64,000 nt of DNA, taken from Candidatus Aristotella avistercoris (GTDB lineage Bacteria > Bacillota > Clostridia > Oscillospirales > Ruminococcaceae). Under the pieces are notes generated by a model. It did no database searches. It was not told where the DNA came from and saw nothing but the letters and a program-made list of their open reading frames with translations. The stretch covers positions 22,026-86,025 of the forward strand of contig CAJFOV010000056.1 of NCBI GenBank assembly GCA_904397835.1, written 5' to 3'. Position 1 is the first letter of the stretch. Every line of letters begins with the position of its first letter. Made by a program: the position numbers and the translations under genes. This document shows positions 24,914-32,859 of the stretch, one piece after another.

Positions 24914-25393
24914 ATGGAACAGGTGTGCTACCGTCCCCTGAAACCGGAGGACGCCCCGGCACTGTATGCCCTCTGGTCCGACTGGGAGGTGATCCGTTAC
25001 ACCAATGTGGAGAAGTCCTGCACCCTGGAGGAGGTACAGGGCCGTCTGGCGGCCCTTCGGGACCATGAGACCTTTGCCGTGGAGCGGCAGGGGGAACTGA
25101 TTGGTATTTTGGGCTGCCCGGCCGTGGACAGAACCCAGGGGACCTATGGACTCTTCTACCAGTTTCGCCGGGACTGCTGGGGCAGGGGCTATGCCACGGC
25201 GGGTGTGGCATGGCTGCTGGAATATATGCACAGCCGGTATGGTGCCATCACTCTATATGCGGATGTGGTGGAAGAGAACACTGCCAGCGTGCGGATCCTC
25301 CAGCGGTTTGGCTTTCAGCTCCAGTCCCGGGCCATCTGCCAGCACCGGGGGAAACGCACCACCATCTGTAACTACCGGCTGGAGCTCCAATAG
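24914..25393 (+). CDS. GNAT-family N-acetyltransferase (RimJ/RimL-like), 159 aa
   Basis: The fold pattern is clear: CYRPLKPEDAPALYALWSDW at the start, ERQGELIGILGC (beta4), then acetyl-CoA pyrophosphate loop YQFRRDCWGRGYATAGVAWL and ENTASVRILQRFGFQ. These are typical of RimJ/L-type enzymes acting on N-terminal amines or small molecules. GAAAGGAGCGG lies before ATG. It follows the topoisomerase operon after a hairpin lacking a T tract. Substrate unknown. Confidence 0.85.
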   Translation: MEQVCYRPLKPEDAPALYALWSDWEVIRYTNVEKSCTLEEVQGRLAALRDHETFAVERQGELIGILGCPAVDRTQGTYGLFYQFRRDCWGRGYATAGVAWLLEYMHSRYGAITLYADVVEENTASVRILQRFGFQLQSRAICQHRGKRTTICNYRLELQ

Positions 25394-25420
25394 CCATATG
25401 CAGCAATCTCCCTGTTTTTT

Positions 25421-25471
25421 GGATTGCCCCTCTGGGGCTGTTGTGTTATGATGTGGACAGAGGGGCAATCC
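25421..25471. promoter_or_regulatory. 14-bp perfect inverted repeat enclosing a promoter
   Basis: GGATTGCCCCTCTG (25421-25434) and its exact reverse complement (25458-25471) flank 23 bases. Inside and overlapping lies TTGCCC (25424-25429), 17-nt spacer and TATGAT (25447-25452) with extended TG. The left arm covers the -35 and the right arm the transcription start, so a bound dimer or DNA cruciform could block the promoter. Confidence 0.6.
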
Positions 25472-25577
25472 CAGGGCATTTGATGCCCTCGGATGCTGCG
25501 TTCTGCCGGCAAAAAGGGACGACCAGGGAGCACATCGCCTGTGCCTCCCCAGACGGTTCTGTAACAGGAGGATTGGA

Positions 25578-25949
25578 ATGAGAAAATTTACGGCCAGCGG
25601 CCTTTTGACAGAGATGCACGTCTATTGTGACGACATGGGCGTACCCAAGACCTACTATTACCGGTTGCAGCAGAAGGTCCCGCTGGAGCAGCTGTTGGCA
25701 TGCTCCCACAGCAGTGAGGGCGATGCGGAGCTCAGGGCCAATTATGAACGGGAGCAGTCCCATTGGCTGGCCTTTTGGCAGGAGACATGCCCGCTGCCAG
25801 GGGTCACCAATGAGCAGCTGCGGCAGCGGCCGTTGGCGGTGACCTTTACCGTCTCCGGCAGCAAGTATAAAGAAAAACTGTACAACCCGCCTTTGGAGAG
25901 GGTGCGCAACCTCTATACAGATCAAATCCGGTTGCAACGCCAGGAATGA
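25578..25949 (+). CDS. Hypothetical protein, 123 aa
   Basis: AACAGGAGG precedes ATG 25578 by 6 bases and a palindromic promoter lies about 125 bases upstream, so this is a real, separately regulated gene. The protein is soluble, mixed charge, with several Trp/Tyr (KTYYYRLQQKVP, SHWLAFWQETCPLPG) and a basic C-terminus (RVRNLYTDQIRLQRQE). No signal peptide, membrane helix or known motif is visible. I do not recognise the family. Confidence 0.65.
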   Translation: MRKFTASGLLTEMHVYCDDMGVPKTYYYRLQQKVPLEQLLACSHSSEGDAELRANYEREQSHWLAFWQETCPLPGVTNEQLRQRPLAVTFTVSGSKYKEKLYNPPLERVRNLYTDQIRLQRQE

Positions 25950-25994
25950 TCCGGCAATTTATTTGTCTACAGTCGAAATGAAGTGGAAAAACAG

Positions 25995-26033
25995 AAAAGG
26001 GCCCTTCACAGAATACCTGTGAAGGGCCCTTTT
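25995..26033. terminator. Bidirectional terminator between the 123-aa gene and sdaAA
   Basis: A 17-bp stem AAAAGGGCCC.. / ..GGGCCCTTTT (25995-26011, 26017-26033) with a 5-base loop gives T-runs on both strands, serving both convergent genes. Confidence 0.9.
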
Positions 26034-26041
26034 GATGTTAT

Positions 26042-26917
26042 TTACTTTTTGCCAAAGACCTTTTCCCGCATCTTCAGTCCGGTGGGGGTCACGGCGACGC
26101 CCCCCAGGGCGGTCTCCCGCAGGGTCATGGGCAGGGCCTTGCCCACCTTACCCATGGCGTCCACCACCTCGTCAAAGGGGATGTTGGATTTGACCCCCGC
26201 CATGGCCAGATCCGCCGACAGGAAGGCGTTGGCCACACCAATGGCGTTGCGCTTTTCACAGGGGATCTCCACCAAACCGGCCACCGGGTCGCACACCAGG
26301 CCCATGACATTTTTCAGGGTCATGGCGGCCGCATGCAGGCAGGTCTCCGGGCTGCCGCCCAGCATCTCCACAATGCCGGAGGCGGCCATGGCCGACGCGG
26401 AGCCACACTCCGCCTGGCAACCGCCCTCTGCACCGGAGATGGTGGCATTGTAGGCGATAATCTGCCCAATGCCGGAGGCGTTGGCAAAGGCGTCGATCAC
26501 CTGATCCTTGCTGGCGCCCAGGCGTTCTGCCGCTGCAAAAAGGGCGCCGGGCAGAATGCCGCAGGAACCGGCGGTGGGGGCGGCAACAATCCGGCCCATG
26601 GCTGTGTTCACCTCAAAGCAGCTCATGGCGTAGGCCACGCCATGGAGCAGGGTGGCGCCACACAAGCCCTTGGCGTTGTTCTCATAGCCGTGGACCAGCA
26701 TGGCATCCCCGCCGGTCAGGCCGCTCAGGGAGGGCACACACTGGTTCAGAGCCTTGGTACATGCGGCGAACATGACGTCGTAAAGCTCCCCGATCCTGTC
26801 CCGCACCTGCTGAACGGTGACCTGCTGCATGGCACTCTCATTTTCCAGCACAATCTGGCTGATTCTCTTCTTCTGCTGGGCGCACTGCTCCAGCAGGTCG
26901 GTACCTTTTGTATACAT
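26042..26917 (-). CDS. sdaAA: L-serine dehydratase, iron-sulfur type, alpha subunit, 291 aa
   Basis: Converts L-serine to pyruvate and ammonia with an oxygen-labile 4Fe-4S cluster. Cluster cysteines are in APTAGSCGILPGALFA, LVCDPVAGLVEIPCEKRNAI and neighbouring blocks; GGCQAECGSASAMAASG is also typical. AAAGGAAGG precedes ATG 26917. It lies 30 bases after sdaAB in the same operon; the two subunits form one enzyme, as usual in Firmicutes and anaerobes. Confidence 0.94.
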   Translation of the reverse strand: MYTKGTDLLEQCAQQKKRISQIVLENESAMQQVTVQQVRDRIGELYDVMFAACTKALNQCVPSLSGLTGGDAMLVHGYENNAKGLCGATLLHGVAYAMSCFEVNTAMGRIVAAPTAGSCGILPGALFAAAERLGASKDQVIDAFANASGIGQIIAYNATISGAEGGCQAECGSASAMAASGIVEMLGGSPETCLHAAAMTLKNVMGLVCDPVAGLVEIPCEKRNAIGVANAFLSADLAMAGVKSNIPFDEVVDAMGKVGKALPMTLRETALGGVAVTPTGLKMREKVFGKK

Positions 26918-26947
26918 GAATCTGTTCCTTCCTTTCCCCAGCTCTGG

Positions 26948-27616
26948 CTACAGCAATTTTTCCAAGGAGGTGACGGCGAGCACCTCGTCCAGCGACCGGA
27001 TGGCCTGCAGGGCCGCCGGGTCCGCCAGGGTGTCCGTCTCAATGATGGCAAAGGCCAGATCCCCCCGCTTCTCCCGGGTCAGACGCAGGGTGACGATGTT
27101 GACCCCCTGCTCCGCCAGCACCTGGGTGATGTGGCTCAGGGCGCCCACCTGGTCCCTGTGGGTGGTGAGGATCACCGGATACTCGCCGGAGAAGTCCGCC
27201 TTGGCCGAATCCACCTGGAGAATGCGCACATTGCCCCCGCCGATGGAGGAACCCATGAGGGTGTGTTCCTGCCCCTGGTCATCGGTCATCTCAATGAGCA
27301 CGGTGTTGGGGTGTACATCCCCCAGATCCCCTGGGACAAATTCCACCTGGATGCCTTGGTCCTTGGCCAGCTGCAAGGAGTCCCGCAGCCCCTCGTCATA
27401 GGGCTGCATCCCCAAAAGGCCTGCCACCAGCGCGCGGTCGGTGCCGTGGCCCCGGTAGGTTTCGGCAAAGGAGCCGTGGAGGGTAAAGCGCACCTTGCGA
27501 GGGGGCTTGCCCAACATCATATAGGCCGCGCGGCCCAGTCGGGCAGCGCCTGCAGTATGGGAGCTGGAGGGCCCAATCATGACCGGCCCCAGGATGTTAA
27601 AAAGACTGCTTTTCAA
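26948..27616 (-). CDS. sdaAB: L-serine dehydratase, iron-sulfur type, beta subunit, 222 aa
   Basis: The N-terminal SLFNILGPVMIGPSSSHTAG block is the family hallmark, and a C-terminal ACT domain (GEYPVILTTHRDQVGALSHI) probably senses serine. The start is assigned to TTG at 27616 with AGGTGA 6 bases upstream, giving the usual ~220 residues; the open frame continues to 27688 and a GTG at 27625 is an alternative. It is the first gene of the sda operon, behind a near-consensus promoter and a leader that can form a CCTGGCA/TGCCAGG hairpin (27647-27668). Confidence 0.92.
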   Translation of the reverse strand: MKSSLFNILGPVMIGPSSSHTAGAARLGRAAYMMLGKPPRKVRFTLHGSFAETYRGHGTDRALVAGLLGMQPYDEGLRDSLQLAKDQGIQVEFVPGDLGDVHPNTVLIEMTDDQGQEHTLMGSSIGGGNVRILQVDSAKADFSGEYPVILTTHRDQVGALSHITQVLAEQGVNIVTLRLTREKRGDLAFAIIETDTLADPAALQAIRSLDEVLAVTSLEKLL

Positions 27617-27699
27617 TCCATTCACCTCATTTTCATAGTGTTCCAGCCTGGCAGGAAAACATGCCAGGACAGAAGAGACAACAACCAAAATCCCCCTTC

Positions 27700-27728
27700 A
27701 TTATAACTTGGTTTCTGAGGGCTGGCAA
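27700..27728 (-). promoter_or_regulatory. Promoter of the serine dehydratase operon
   Basis: On the minus strand: TTGCCA (27728-27723), 17-nt spacer, consensus TATAAT (27705-27700). Confidence 0.75.
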
Positions 27729-28053
27729 GGGGAAAAACTGGGCAAAGCTGGAGATCAAATCCCCGACAATGTTGCGAATCTCTTTATAGATAATGTATCG
27801 CAAATTTGAAGGAGGATACAGGAAAAATCAAAATAAATCTGAGGTTGTGCTGGAATACGCAGGTTAAAATCACTAAATTTATAGGTTTGAATATGGATAT
27901 TTTGGCGATCATCTCCAGGCTTGTTCGATTTGGGAAGTTCTTACGAAATTCTTAACAAATTTCGGCGCAATATGGGTGGTTCTACATAAAACATAGGGGA
28001 GGAATCCTGTCGAAACACGGCAAAATCCCCCCGATGGTCCCCTGGTTCCCAGT
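27729..28053. other. AT-rich divergent intergenic region
   Basis: This stretch is much richer in A+T than its surroundings and has no plausible gene. It holds an imperfect inverted repeat TTGCGAAT/ATCGCAA (27772-27803), an inverted repeat CGAAATT/AATTTCG (27944-27964) and an 11-bp-periodic direct repeat TTCTTACGAAA / TTCTTAACAAA (about 27939-27960) reminiscent of PhoP/PhoB boxes. It probably carries regulatory sites for sdaAB and the 3D-domain protein. Confidence 0.4.
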
Positions 28054-28083
28054 TTGACAGGGGATGGGGCTGTTGCATATAAT
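28054..28083 (+). promoter_or_regulatory. Consensus sigma-A promoter of the 3D/G5 protein
   Basis: Perfect TTGACA (28054-28059) and TATAAT (28078-28083) separated by 18 nt. It is the closest match to consensus in the window. Confidence 0.85.
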
Positions 28084-28157
28084 GACAGCTGACTCAAACT
28101 CTATGGGTAATGGTGCCAGCAGCGCTGGCCAAATGACCCGTAAATAAGGAGAAGCTT

Positions 28158-29201
28158 ATGCAAGAACGACTTCGAAGAGTGTCCTGGTGTTTGCGCAATC
28201 TCAACCGCCGGATGTTTGCAGTTCCGCTCTTGGCGTTGGCACTTTCCCTGACCATTTTTGCAATTGCCCATATGACCAGGGTCGTCTGCATCTACGACGG
28301 CGACCAGTCGACACTCACCTACACCACAGAAAAGGATGTCCATGAGATCCTCAACACCGAGGGGTACTATCTCATGGCGGCGGATGAGGTGGACTACACC
28401 GACTTCGCCCAAAAGTACGTGGAGATCAACATCACCCGCGCCTTCCCGGTCCAGATCAAAGTGGACGGGGAAAAGCACACCGTCATGACCACCGGCGGAA
28501 CCGTCGCCGCAGTGCTGGCCCAGGCGGGCGTGACGTTTGGCTCCGATGATACCGTCTCCAGCCCCCTGGACGCCACCGTCTCCAGCGGCTTGGAGATCGT
28601 GGTCACCAGGGTCCAGTACCAGACCTACACGGAGGTCCAAACCATCCCCTATGAGCAGGAGAACCAGTACACCAGCCTGCTCAAAACCGGCAGGACCATT
28701 GTCACCCAATATGGCTCCAACGGGGAGCGGGTGCTTACCTACCGGCAGAAAATTGTGGATGGGGTGCCCCAGGAGCCGGAGCTGGTGGACAGCACCGTCA
28801 CGGTGCAGCCAGTGGCCCAAAAGGCACTGGTGGGCTCCAAGGTGCCCATCTCCCCCCTGGACTTCGGCGTCTCCCTGGATGCCAACGGCCAGCCCCTCAA
28901 CTACAGCAGGGTGCTGACCAACCAGCGGGCCACCGGTTACACCGCCAAGGCGGGAGCTTATACCGCCAGCGGCCGCAAGGCGGGGGTGGGATACGTTGCA
29001 GTCAACCCCAATGTGATTCCCTACGGCAGCAAGCTGTATATCGTGTCGGCAGATGGCCAGTTTGTCTATGGCTGTGCCATTGCTGCGGATACGGGCACCG
29101 CCCTCATGAGCGGGCACGCCGGGGTGGACCTCTACTATGCCACCTATCTGGAGAGCTGCCTGAACGGGGCAAAATATGTGAACATCTACGTACTGGATTA
29201 G
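28158..29201 (+). CDS. 3D-domain cell-wall protein with DUF348 and G5 domains (YabE/Rpf2-like), 347 aa
   Basis: A basic N-terminus and one membrane helix (about residues 19-38) export the protein. DUF348 repeats follow (VVCIYDGDQSTLTYTTEKDV and AFPVQIKVDGEKHTVMTTGG), then a G5 domain (about 153-235, VQYQTYTEVQTIPYEQENQY) and a C-terminal 3D domain (283-340) with AADTGTALMSGHAGVDLYYA, whose Asp residues are the lytic-transglycosylase-type active site. Homologues such as Bacillus YabE remodel or hydrolyse peptidoglycan and aid resuscitation. AAGGAG precedes ATG. Confidence 0.9.
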   Translation: MQERLRRVSWCLRNLNRRMFAVPLLALALSLTIFAIAHMTRVVCIYDGDQSTLTYTTEKDVHEILNTEGYYLMAADEVDYTDFAQKYVEINITRAFPVQIKVDGEKHTVMTTGGTVAAVLAQAGVTFGSDDTVSSPLDATVSSGLEIVVTRVQYQTYTEVQTIPYEQENQYTSLLKTGRTIVTQYGSNGERVLTYRQKIVDGVPQEPELVDSTVTVQPVAQKALVGSKVPISPLDFGVSLDANGQPLNYSRVLTNQRATGYTAKAGAYTASGRKAGVGYVAVNPNVIPYGSKLYIVSADGQFVYGCAIAADTGTALMSGHAGVDLYYATYLESCLNGAKYVNIYVLD

Positions 29202-29203
29202 CC

Positions 29204-29237
29204 AACAGGCGGGGGAGAAACCACTCCTCCGCCTGTT
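29204..29237 (+). terminator. Hairpin after the 3D-domain gene
   Basis: A 12-bp GC-rich stem with one G-T pair (29206-29217, 29224-29235) but no run of T. Weak or non-canonical terminator. Confidence 0.45.
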
Positions 29238-29382
29238 GTGCTGCAGAGCCGTACCCATGGAGAGGTCCCCGTGGCAGGTTTGTGACCCAACACATCCGCC
29301 CAGCCCTCTGCCGGTGGGAGGGGGATTGGGACTGTATCTTTCAGAAAACACCCCTGTATTTTACCATAAAAATACAATTCCA

Positions 29383-29411
29383 TTGACATTCCGGCCAAAA
29401 TAGGATACTAT
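29383..29411 (+). promoter_or_regulatory. Promoter of the yicC-thiN gene run
   Basis: TTGACA (29383-29388), 17-nt spacer, TACTAT (29406-29411), followed by a ~130-nt leader to ATG 29550. No comparable promoter or terminator was found between here and 44650. Confidence 0.75.
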
Positions 29412-29549
29412 CAAAATGATTGAAAAAAAGACCTAGAGGGAGCAATTGTAAGATTGCGCAGGTTTTACGGCGATCCTTTTCCTCGGCAGAAGTGCAGCCC
29501 CAGGGAGCGGGCTGTTTTCGTTTCTAGAAGAAAGAAAGGAAGGTCCCCC

Positions 29550-30428
29550 ATGATTCACAGTATGACCGGCTACGGCCGGGCCCAACAATCGCTCAATGGG
29601 CGGGATATTTTGGTGGAGATCAAGGCGGTCAACCACCGCTATTTTGAGTTTTCCTCCCGGATTCCCCGCGCCTATGGATATCTGGAAGATCCACTCAAAA
29701 GCTATGTCTCATCCCGGGTTGCCCGGGGCAAGGTGGAGGTCTCCGTCTCCATTACAGCCACGGAGGGGATGCAGGCGGAGGTACAGATCAACCGGGAGCT
29801 GGCCCAGTCCTATATCCAGGCTCTGCGCAGCCTTGCCCAGGAGACCGGCCTCACAGATGATCTGACCGTCTCCAAACTGACCCGCTTTTCTGATATCTTC
29901 ACCCTGCGCAAGGTCCAGGAGGATGAGGACCAGATCTGTGCCGATGTTCTGTCTGTGACAGCTCAGGCCACCGACGCCTTTCTCTCCATGCGCCAGCGGG
30001 AGGGGGAGAACCTGAAGAAGGATGTCTCCTCCCGGTTGGATCGGATTTTGGAACTGGTACAGGTGGTGGAGGAGCGCTCCCCCAAAACGGTGGAGGAGTA
30101 CCGTGCCCGGCTGCTGCAAAAGCTCCAGGAGGTCCTGCAGGATGTCACGGTAGATCCCCAACGGGTCTTGACAGAGGCGGCAATCTTTGCAGAGAAGGTG
30201 GCTGTGGCAGAGGAGACGGTGCGCCTGCGCAGCCACATCCAGCAGCTGGGTCATATTTTGGACTCTGACGGCGCAGTGGGCCGCAAGCTGGACTTTATGG
30301 TCCAGGAGATGAACCGCGAGGCCAACACCATCGGCTCCAAGGCCCAGGATATCACAATCGCCCGCACTGTGGTGGAGATCAAAAGTGAGATCGAAAAGAT
30401 CCGTGAGCAGATTCAAAACATCGAATAA
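29550..30428 (+). CDS. yicC: YicC/YloC family endoribonuclease, 292 aa
   Basis: Starts MIHSMTGYGRAQQ and IKAVNHRYFEFSSRIPR, the family signature, with the C-terminal DUF1732 block ILDSDGAVGRKLDFMVQEMN and REANTIGSKAQDI. E. coli YicC is an endoribonuclease implicated in sRNA turnover. AAAGGAAGG precedes ATG 29550. In Firmicutes it stands directly ahead of remA and gmk, as here. Confidence 0.94.
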   Translation: MIHSMTGYGRAQQSLNGRDILVEIKAVNHRYFEFSSRIPRAYGYLEDPLKSYVSSRVARGKVEVSVSITATEGMQAEVQINRELAQSYIQALRSLAQETGLTDDLTVSKLTRFSDIFTLRKVQEDEDQICADVLSVTAQATDAFLSMRQREGENLKKDVSSRLDRILELVQVVEERSPKTVEEYRARLLQKLQEVLQDVTVDPQRVLTEAAIFAEKVAVAEETVRLRSHIQQLGHILDSDGAVGRKLDFMVQEMNREANTIGSKAQDITIARTVVEIKSEIEKIREQIQNIE

Positions 30429-30454
30429 CCGGCAAGCAAAGGAGAAGTTGAACC

Positions 30455-30721
30455 ATGAAGCTCATCAACATTGGCTTTGGCAATATGGTGTCTGCCAACC
30501 GGCTGGTGGCCATCGTCAGTCCGGAATCGGCCCCCATCAAGCGGGTGATCCAGGATGCCCGGGACCGCGGCACCTTGATTGACGCCACCTACGGGCGGCG
30601 CACCCGGGCGGTGATTGTCACCGACTCGGATCATGTGATCCTTTCGGCGGTCCAGCCGGAGACGGTGGCCAACCGCCTGGTGGATGACGAGGACGACGAG
30701 GAGGAGATGGACGAGGAATGA
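30455..30721 (+). CDS. remA: RemA-like DUF370 DNA-binding regulator, 88 aa
   Basis: [20 protein letters not shown], then [34 protein letters not shown] and [16 protein letters not shown], which is a full RemA/DUF370 domain. In Bacillus subtilis RemA activates extracellular-matrix and osmoprotection genes by wrapping DNA. The last ten residues are acidic. AAAGGAG precedes ATG; the gene overlaps gmk by 4 bases. Since this organism also has a large glycan operon, RemA could act on surface genes (inference). Confidence 0.92.
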   Translation: MKLINIGFGNMVSANRLVAIVSPESAPIKRVIQDARDRGTLIDATYGRRTRAVIVTDSDHVILSAVQPETVANRLVDDEDDEEEMDEE

Positions 30722-31347
30722 GCCAGAGCCAGGGCATGCTGATTGTCTTTTCCGGCCCCTCTGGGGTGGGCAAGGGGACTGTCCTGCGGGAGTATCTGCA
30801 AGAACATCCCAACGTCAAGCTCTCTGTCTCCGCCACCACCCGCGCCCCGCGGCCAGGGGAGGTGGATGGCGTCCACTACCACTTTGTGAGCCAGGAGCAG
30901 TTCCAAACCTTGATCCAGCAGGACGGCCTGTTGGAGTACGCCTGTTACAGCGGCAACTACTACGGAACCCCCAAGAAGGCGGTTCAGGAACAGCTGGAAC
31001 AGGGCAACCACGTGGTGCTGGAGATTGAGGTCCAGGGGGCGCTGCAGATTCTGCGGCAGCATCCCCAGGCCCTGCTGATCTTTGTCATGCCCCCCTCCTA
31101 TCAGGAGCTGGAGCGGCGGCTGCGGGAGCGCAACACCGAGAGCGAGGAGGTCATCCAGCGCCGGCTGCACACCGCCATTCAGGAGATGGGCCAGGCGTGC
31201 CAGTACGACTTTATCCTGGTCAACGATTCGGTCCCCCAGGCCAAGGCGCGCCTGGATCAGATGATCCAGGCGGGGCCATACTTAAACCGTCAAATGAAAT
31301 CTATGATAGATGAGGTGTTACAAGATGCTCAAACCATCCCCCAATAA
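30718..31347 (+). CDS. gmk: Guanylate kinase, 209 aa
   Basis: Phosphorylates GMP to GDP. The P-loop [11 protein letters not shown] lies at residues 11-21, followed by [20 protein letters not shown] and the GMP-binding [13 protein letters not shown]. The C-terminus IIEV-like helix ([13 protein letters not shown]) closes it. Length is standard. The start overlaps remA (ATGA) and the end overlaps rpoZ by 23 bases, indicating tight coupling. Confidence 0.96.
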   Translation: MSQSQGMLIVFSGPSGVGKGTVLREYLQEHPNVKLSVSATTRAPRPGEVDGVHYHFVSQEQFQTLIQQDGLLEYACYSGNYYGTPKKAVQEQLEQGNHVVLEIEVQGALQILRQHPQALLIFVMPPSYQELERRLRERNTESEEVIQRRLHTAIQEMGQACQYDFILVNDSVPQAKARLDQMIQAGPYLNRQMKSMIDEVLQDAQTIPQ

Positions 31348-31546
31348 ACTGTATTCCGATCACAACAGCTACTACGAGTTCGTGGTGGCCGTGGCAAAGC
31401 GTGCCAGAACCATTGCGGAGGAGTGGGATCCCGCAGTGCCCATGGAGGAAAAGCCCGTGAGCCTTGCGGTGGAGGACTTTGCCAGCGGCAAATGCACGGT
31501 GGACTCGGTCCTCCATGCCCATTCGGGCAAATCTGTGCACAATTAG
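31325..31546 (+). CDS. rpoZ: RNA polymerase omega subunit, 73 aa
   Basis: [20 protein letters not shown] and VAVAKRARTIAEEW match the N-terminal core of the omega subunit, which assists beta-prime folding. GAGGTG (31312-31317) gives 7-base spacing to ATG 31325; an in-frame ATG at 31310 is less well placed. It begins inside gmk, the typical Firmicute arrangement. Confidence 0.9.
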   Translation: MLKPSPNKLYSDHNSYYEFVVAVAKRARTIAEEWDPAVPMEEKPVSLAVEDFASGKCTVDSVLHAHSGKSVHN

Positions 31547-31576
31547 CCCCACAGCACAAGGGAGGAAACACGTCCC

Positions 31577-32788
31577 ATGAATCTCAGCGGAAGGACCATT
31601 GTCCTTGGGGTCACAGGCGGGATTGCCGCCTACAAGGCGGCCCAGGTGGCCAGCAAGCTCAAACAGAGCGGCGCGGATGTCCATGTGATCATGACCGAGC
31701 ACGCCACCCAGTTTGTATCCCCACTGACCTTTGAGACCTTGACCAACAACCGGGTGTCTGTGGACACCTTTGACCGCAACTTCCAGTGGAACGTCCAGCA
31801 CGTCTCCCTGGCCAAGCGGGCGGATCTATTTCTGGTGGCGCCGGCCACGGCGAATGTCCTGGCCAAAATGGCCTATGGCCTGGCGGATGACATGCTCACC
31901 ACCACCATCTTGGCCTGTAGCTGTCCAAAGATGGTGGCGCCGGCCATGAACACCGGTATGTACCACAACCCCATCACTCAGCGCAACCTTCAGCTGCTCC
32001 AGGAGGCAGGGGTGCAGATTCTGCGCCCAGACAGCGGCTATCTCGCCTGCGGCGACGTGGGAGATGGGCGCCTGCCAGAGCCGGAGGAGATCTGCCAGGC
32101 GGTGGAGGCCGCTCTGACAGAGAAGGACCTGGCTGGGCTGCACATCCTGGTGACAGCGGGCCCCACCCAGGAGCCGGTGGATCCGGTGCGATACCTGACC
32201 AACCACTCCACCGGCAAGATGGGCTTTGCCCTGGCCAAACGGGCGGCCCTGCGGGGCGCCCAGGTAACCCTGGTGGCGGGGCCGGTGCATCTGCCCACCC
32301 CTTGGGGGGTGGAGCGGGTGGATGTGACCACCGCCCAGGAGATGTATGAACAGGTGACAGACCGCTTCCCCCAGACGGACATCACCATCAAGGCTGCGGC
32401 GGTGGCGGACTTTCGTCCCGCCCAGGTGGCCGAACAAAAGATCAAAAAGTCCGGGGAGGGCCACACCGCCCTGCTGCTGGAGCGCACCCGCGATATTCTG
32501 GCGGCCCTGGGGCAGTGCAAGGGGCCAAAACAGGTCCTGTGCGGCTTCTCCATGGAGACGGAACACCTGCTGGAGAACTCCCAGCGCAAGCGGCAGGCCA
32601 AGGGGGCGGACCTGATGGTGGCCAACAGCCTGCGCCAGGCGGGAGCCGGCTTTGGTACGGACACCAACCTGGTCACCATCCTGAGCGACCAGGGCCAGGA
32701 GGAGCTCCCCCTGCTCACCAAGGAGGAGGTGGCCGACCGGCTGTTGGACCGGTGCGCCGCCTGCTGGCGGGATAAACAGGGGCAGTAA
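31577..32788 (+). CDS. coaBC: Bifunctional phosphopantothenoylcysteine decarboxylase / phosphopantothenate-cysteine ligase, 403 aa
   Basis: Two steps of coenzyme A synthesis. The flavin-dependent CoaC half (1-185) has GVTGGIAAYKAAQVASKL, the catalytic His75 in NVQHVSLAKRADL, the PAMN motif and the Cys of GYLACGDVGDGRLPE. The CoaB half has VTAGPTQEPVDPVRYLTNHS, AAVADFRP and the nucleotide-binding KKSGEGHTALLLERT. GGGAGG precedes ATG by 11 bases. Confidence 0.95.
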   Translation: MNLSGRTIVLGVTGGIAAYKAAQVASKLKQSGADVHVIMTEHATQFVSPLTFETLTNNRVSVDTFDRNFQWNVQHVSLAKRADLFLVAPATANVLAKMAYGLADDMLTTTILACSCPKMVAPAMNTGMYHNPITQRNLQLLQEAGVQILRPDSGYLACGDVGDGRLPEPEEICQAVEAALTEKDLAGLHILVTAGPTQEPVDPVRYLTNHSTGKMGFALAKRAALRGAQVTLVAGPVHLPTPWGVERVDVTTAQEMYEQVTDRFPQTDITIKAAAVADFRPAQVAEQKIKKSGEGHTALLLERTRDILAALGQCKGPKQVLCGFSMETEHLLENSQRKRQAKGADLMVANSLRQAGAGFGTDTNLVTILSDQGQEELPLLTKEEVADRLLDRCAACWRDKQGQ

Positions 32789-32859
32789 GATCCCCTTTCC
32801 GCCGTATTTTTTCGCAACAGAAGCGATCCATCTCACCCATCGAAGAAGGAGGAGTCCCT

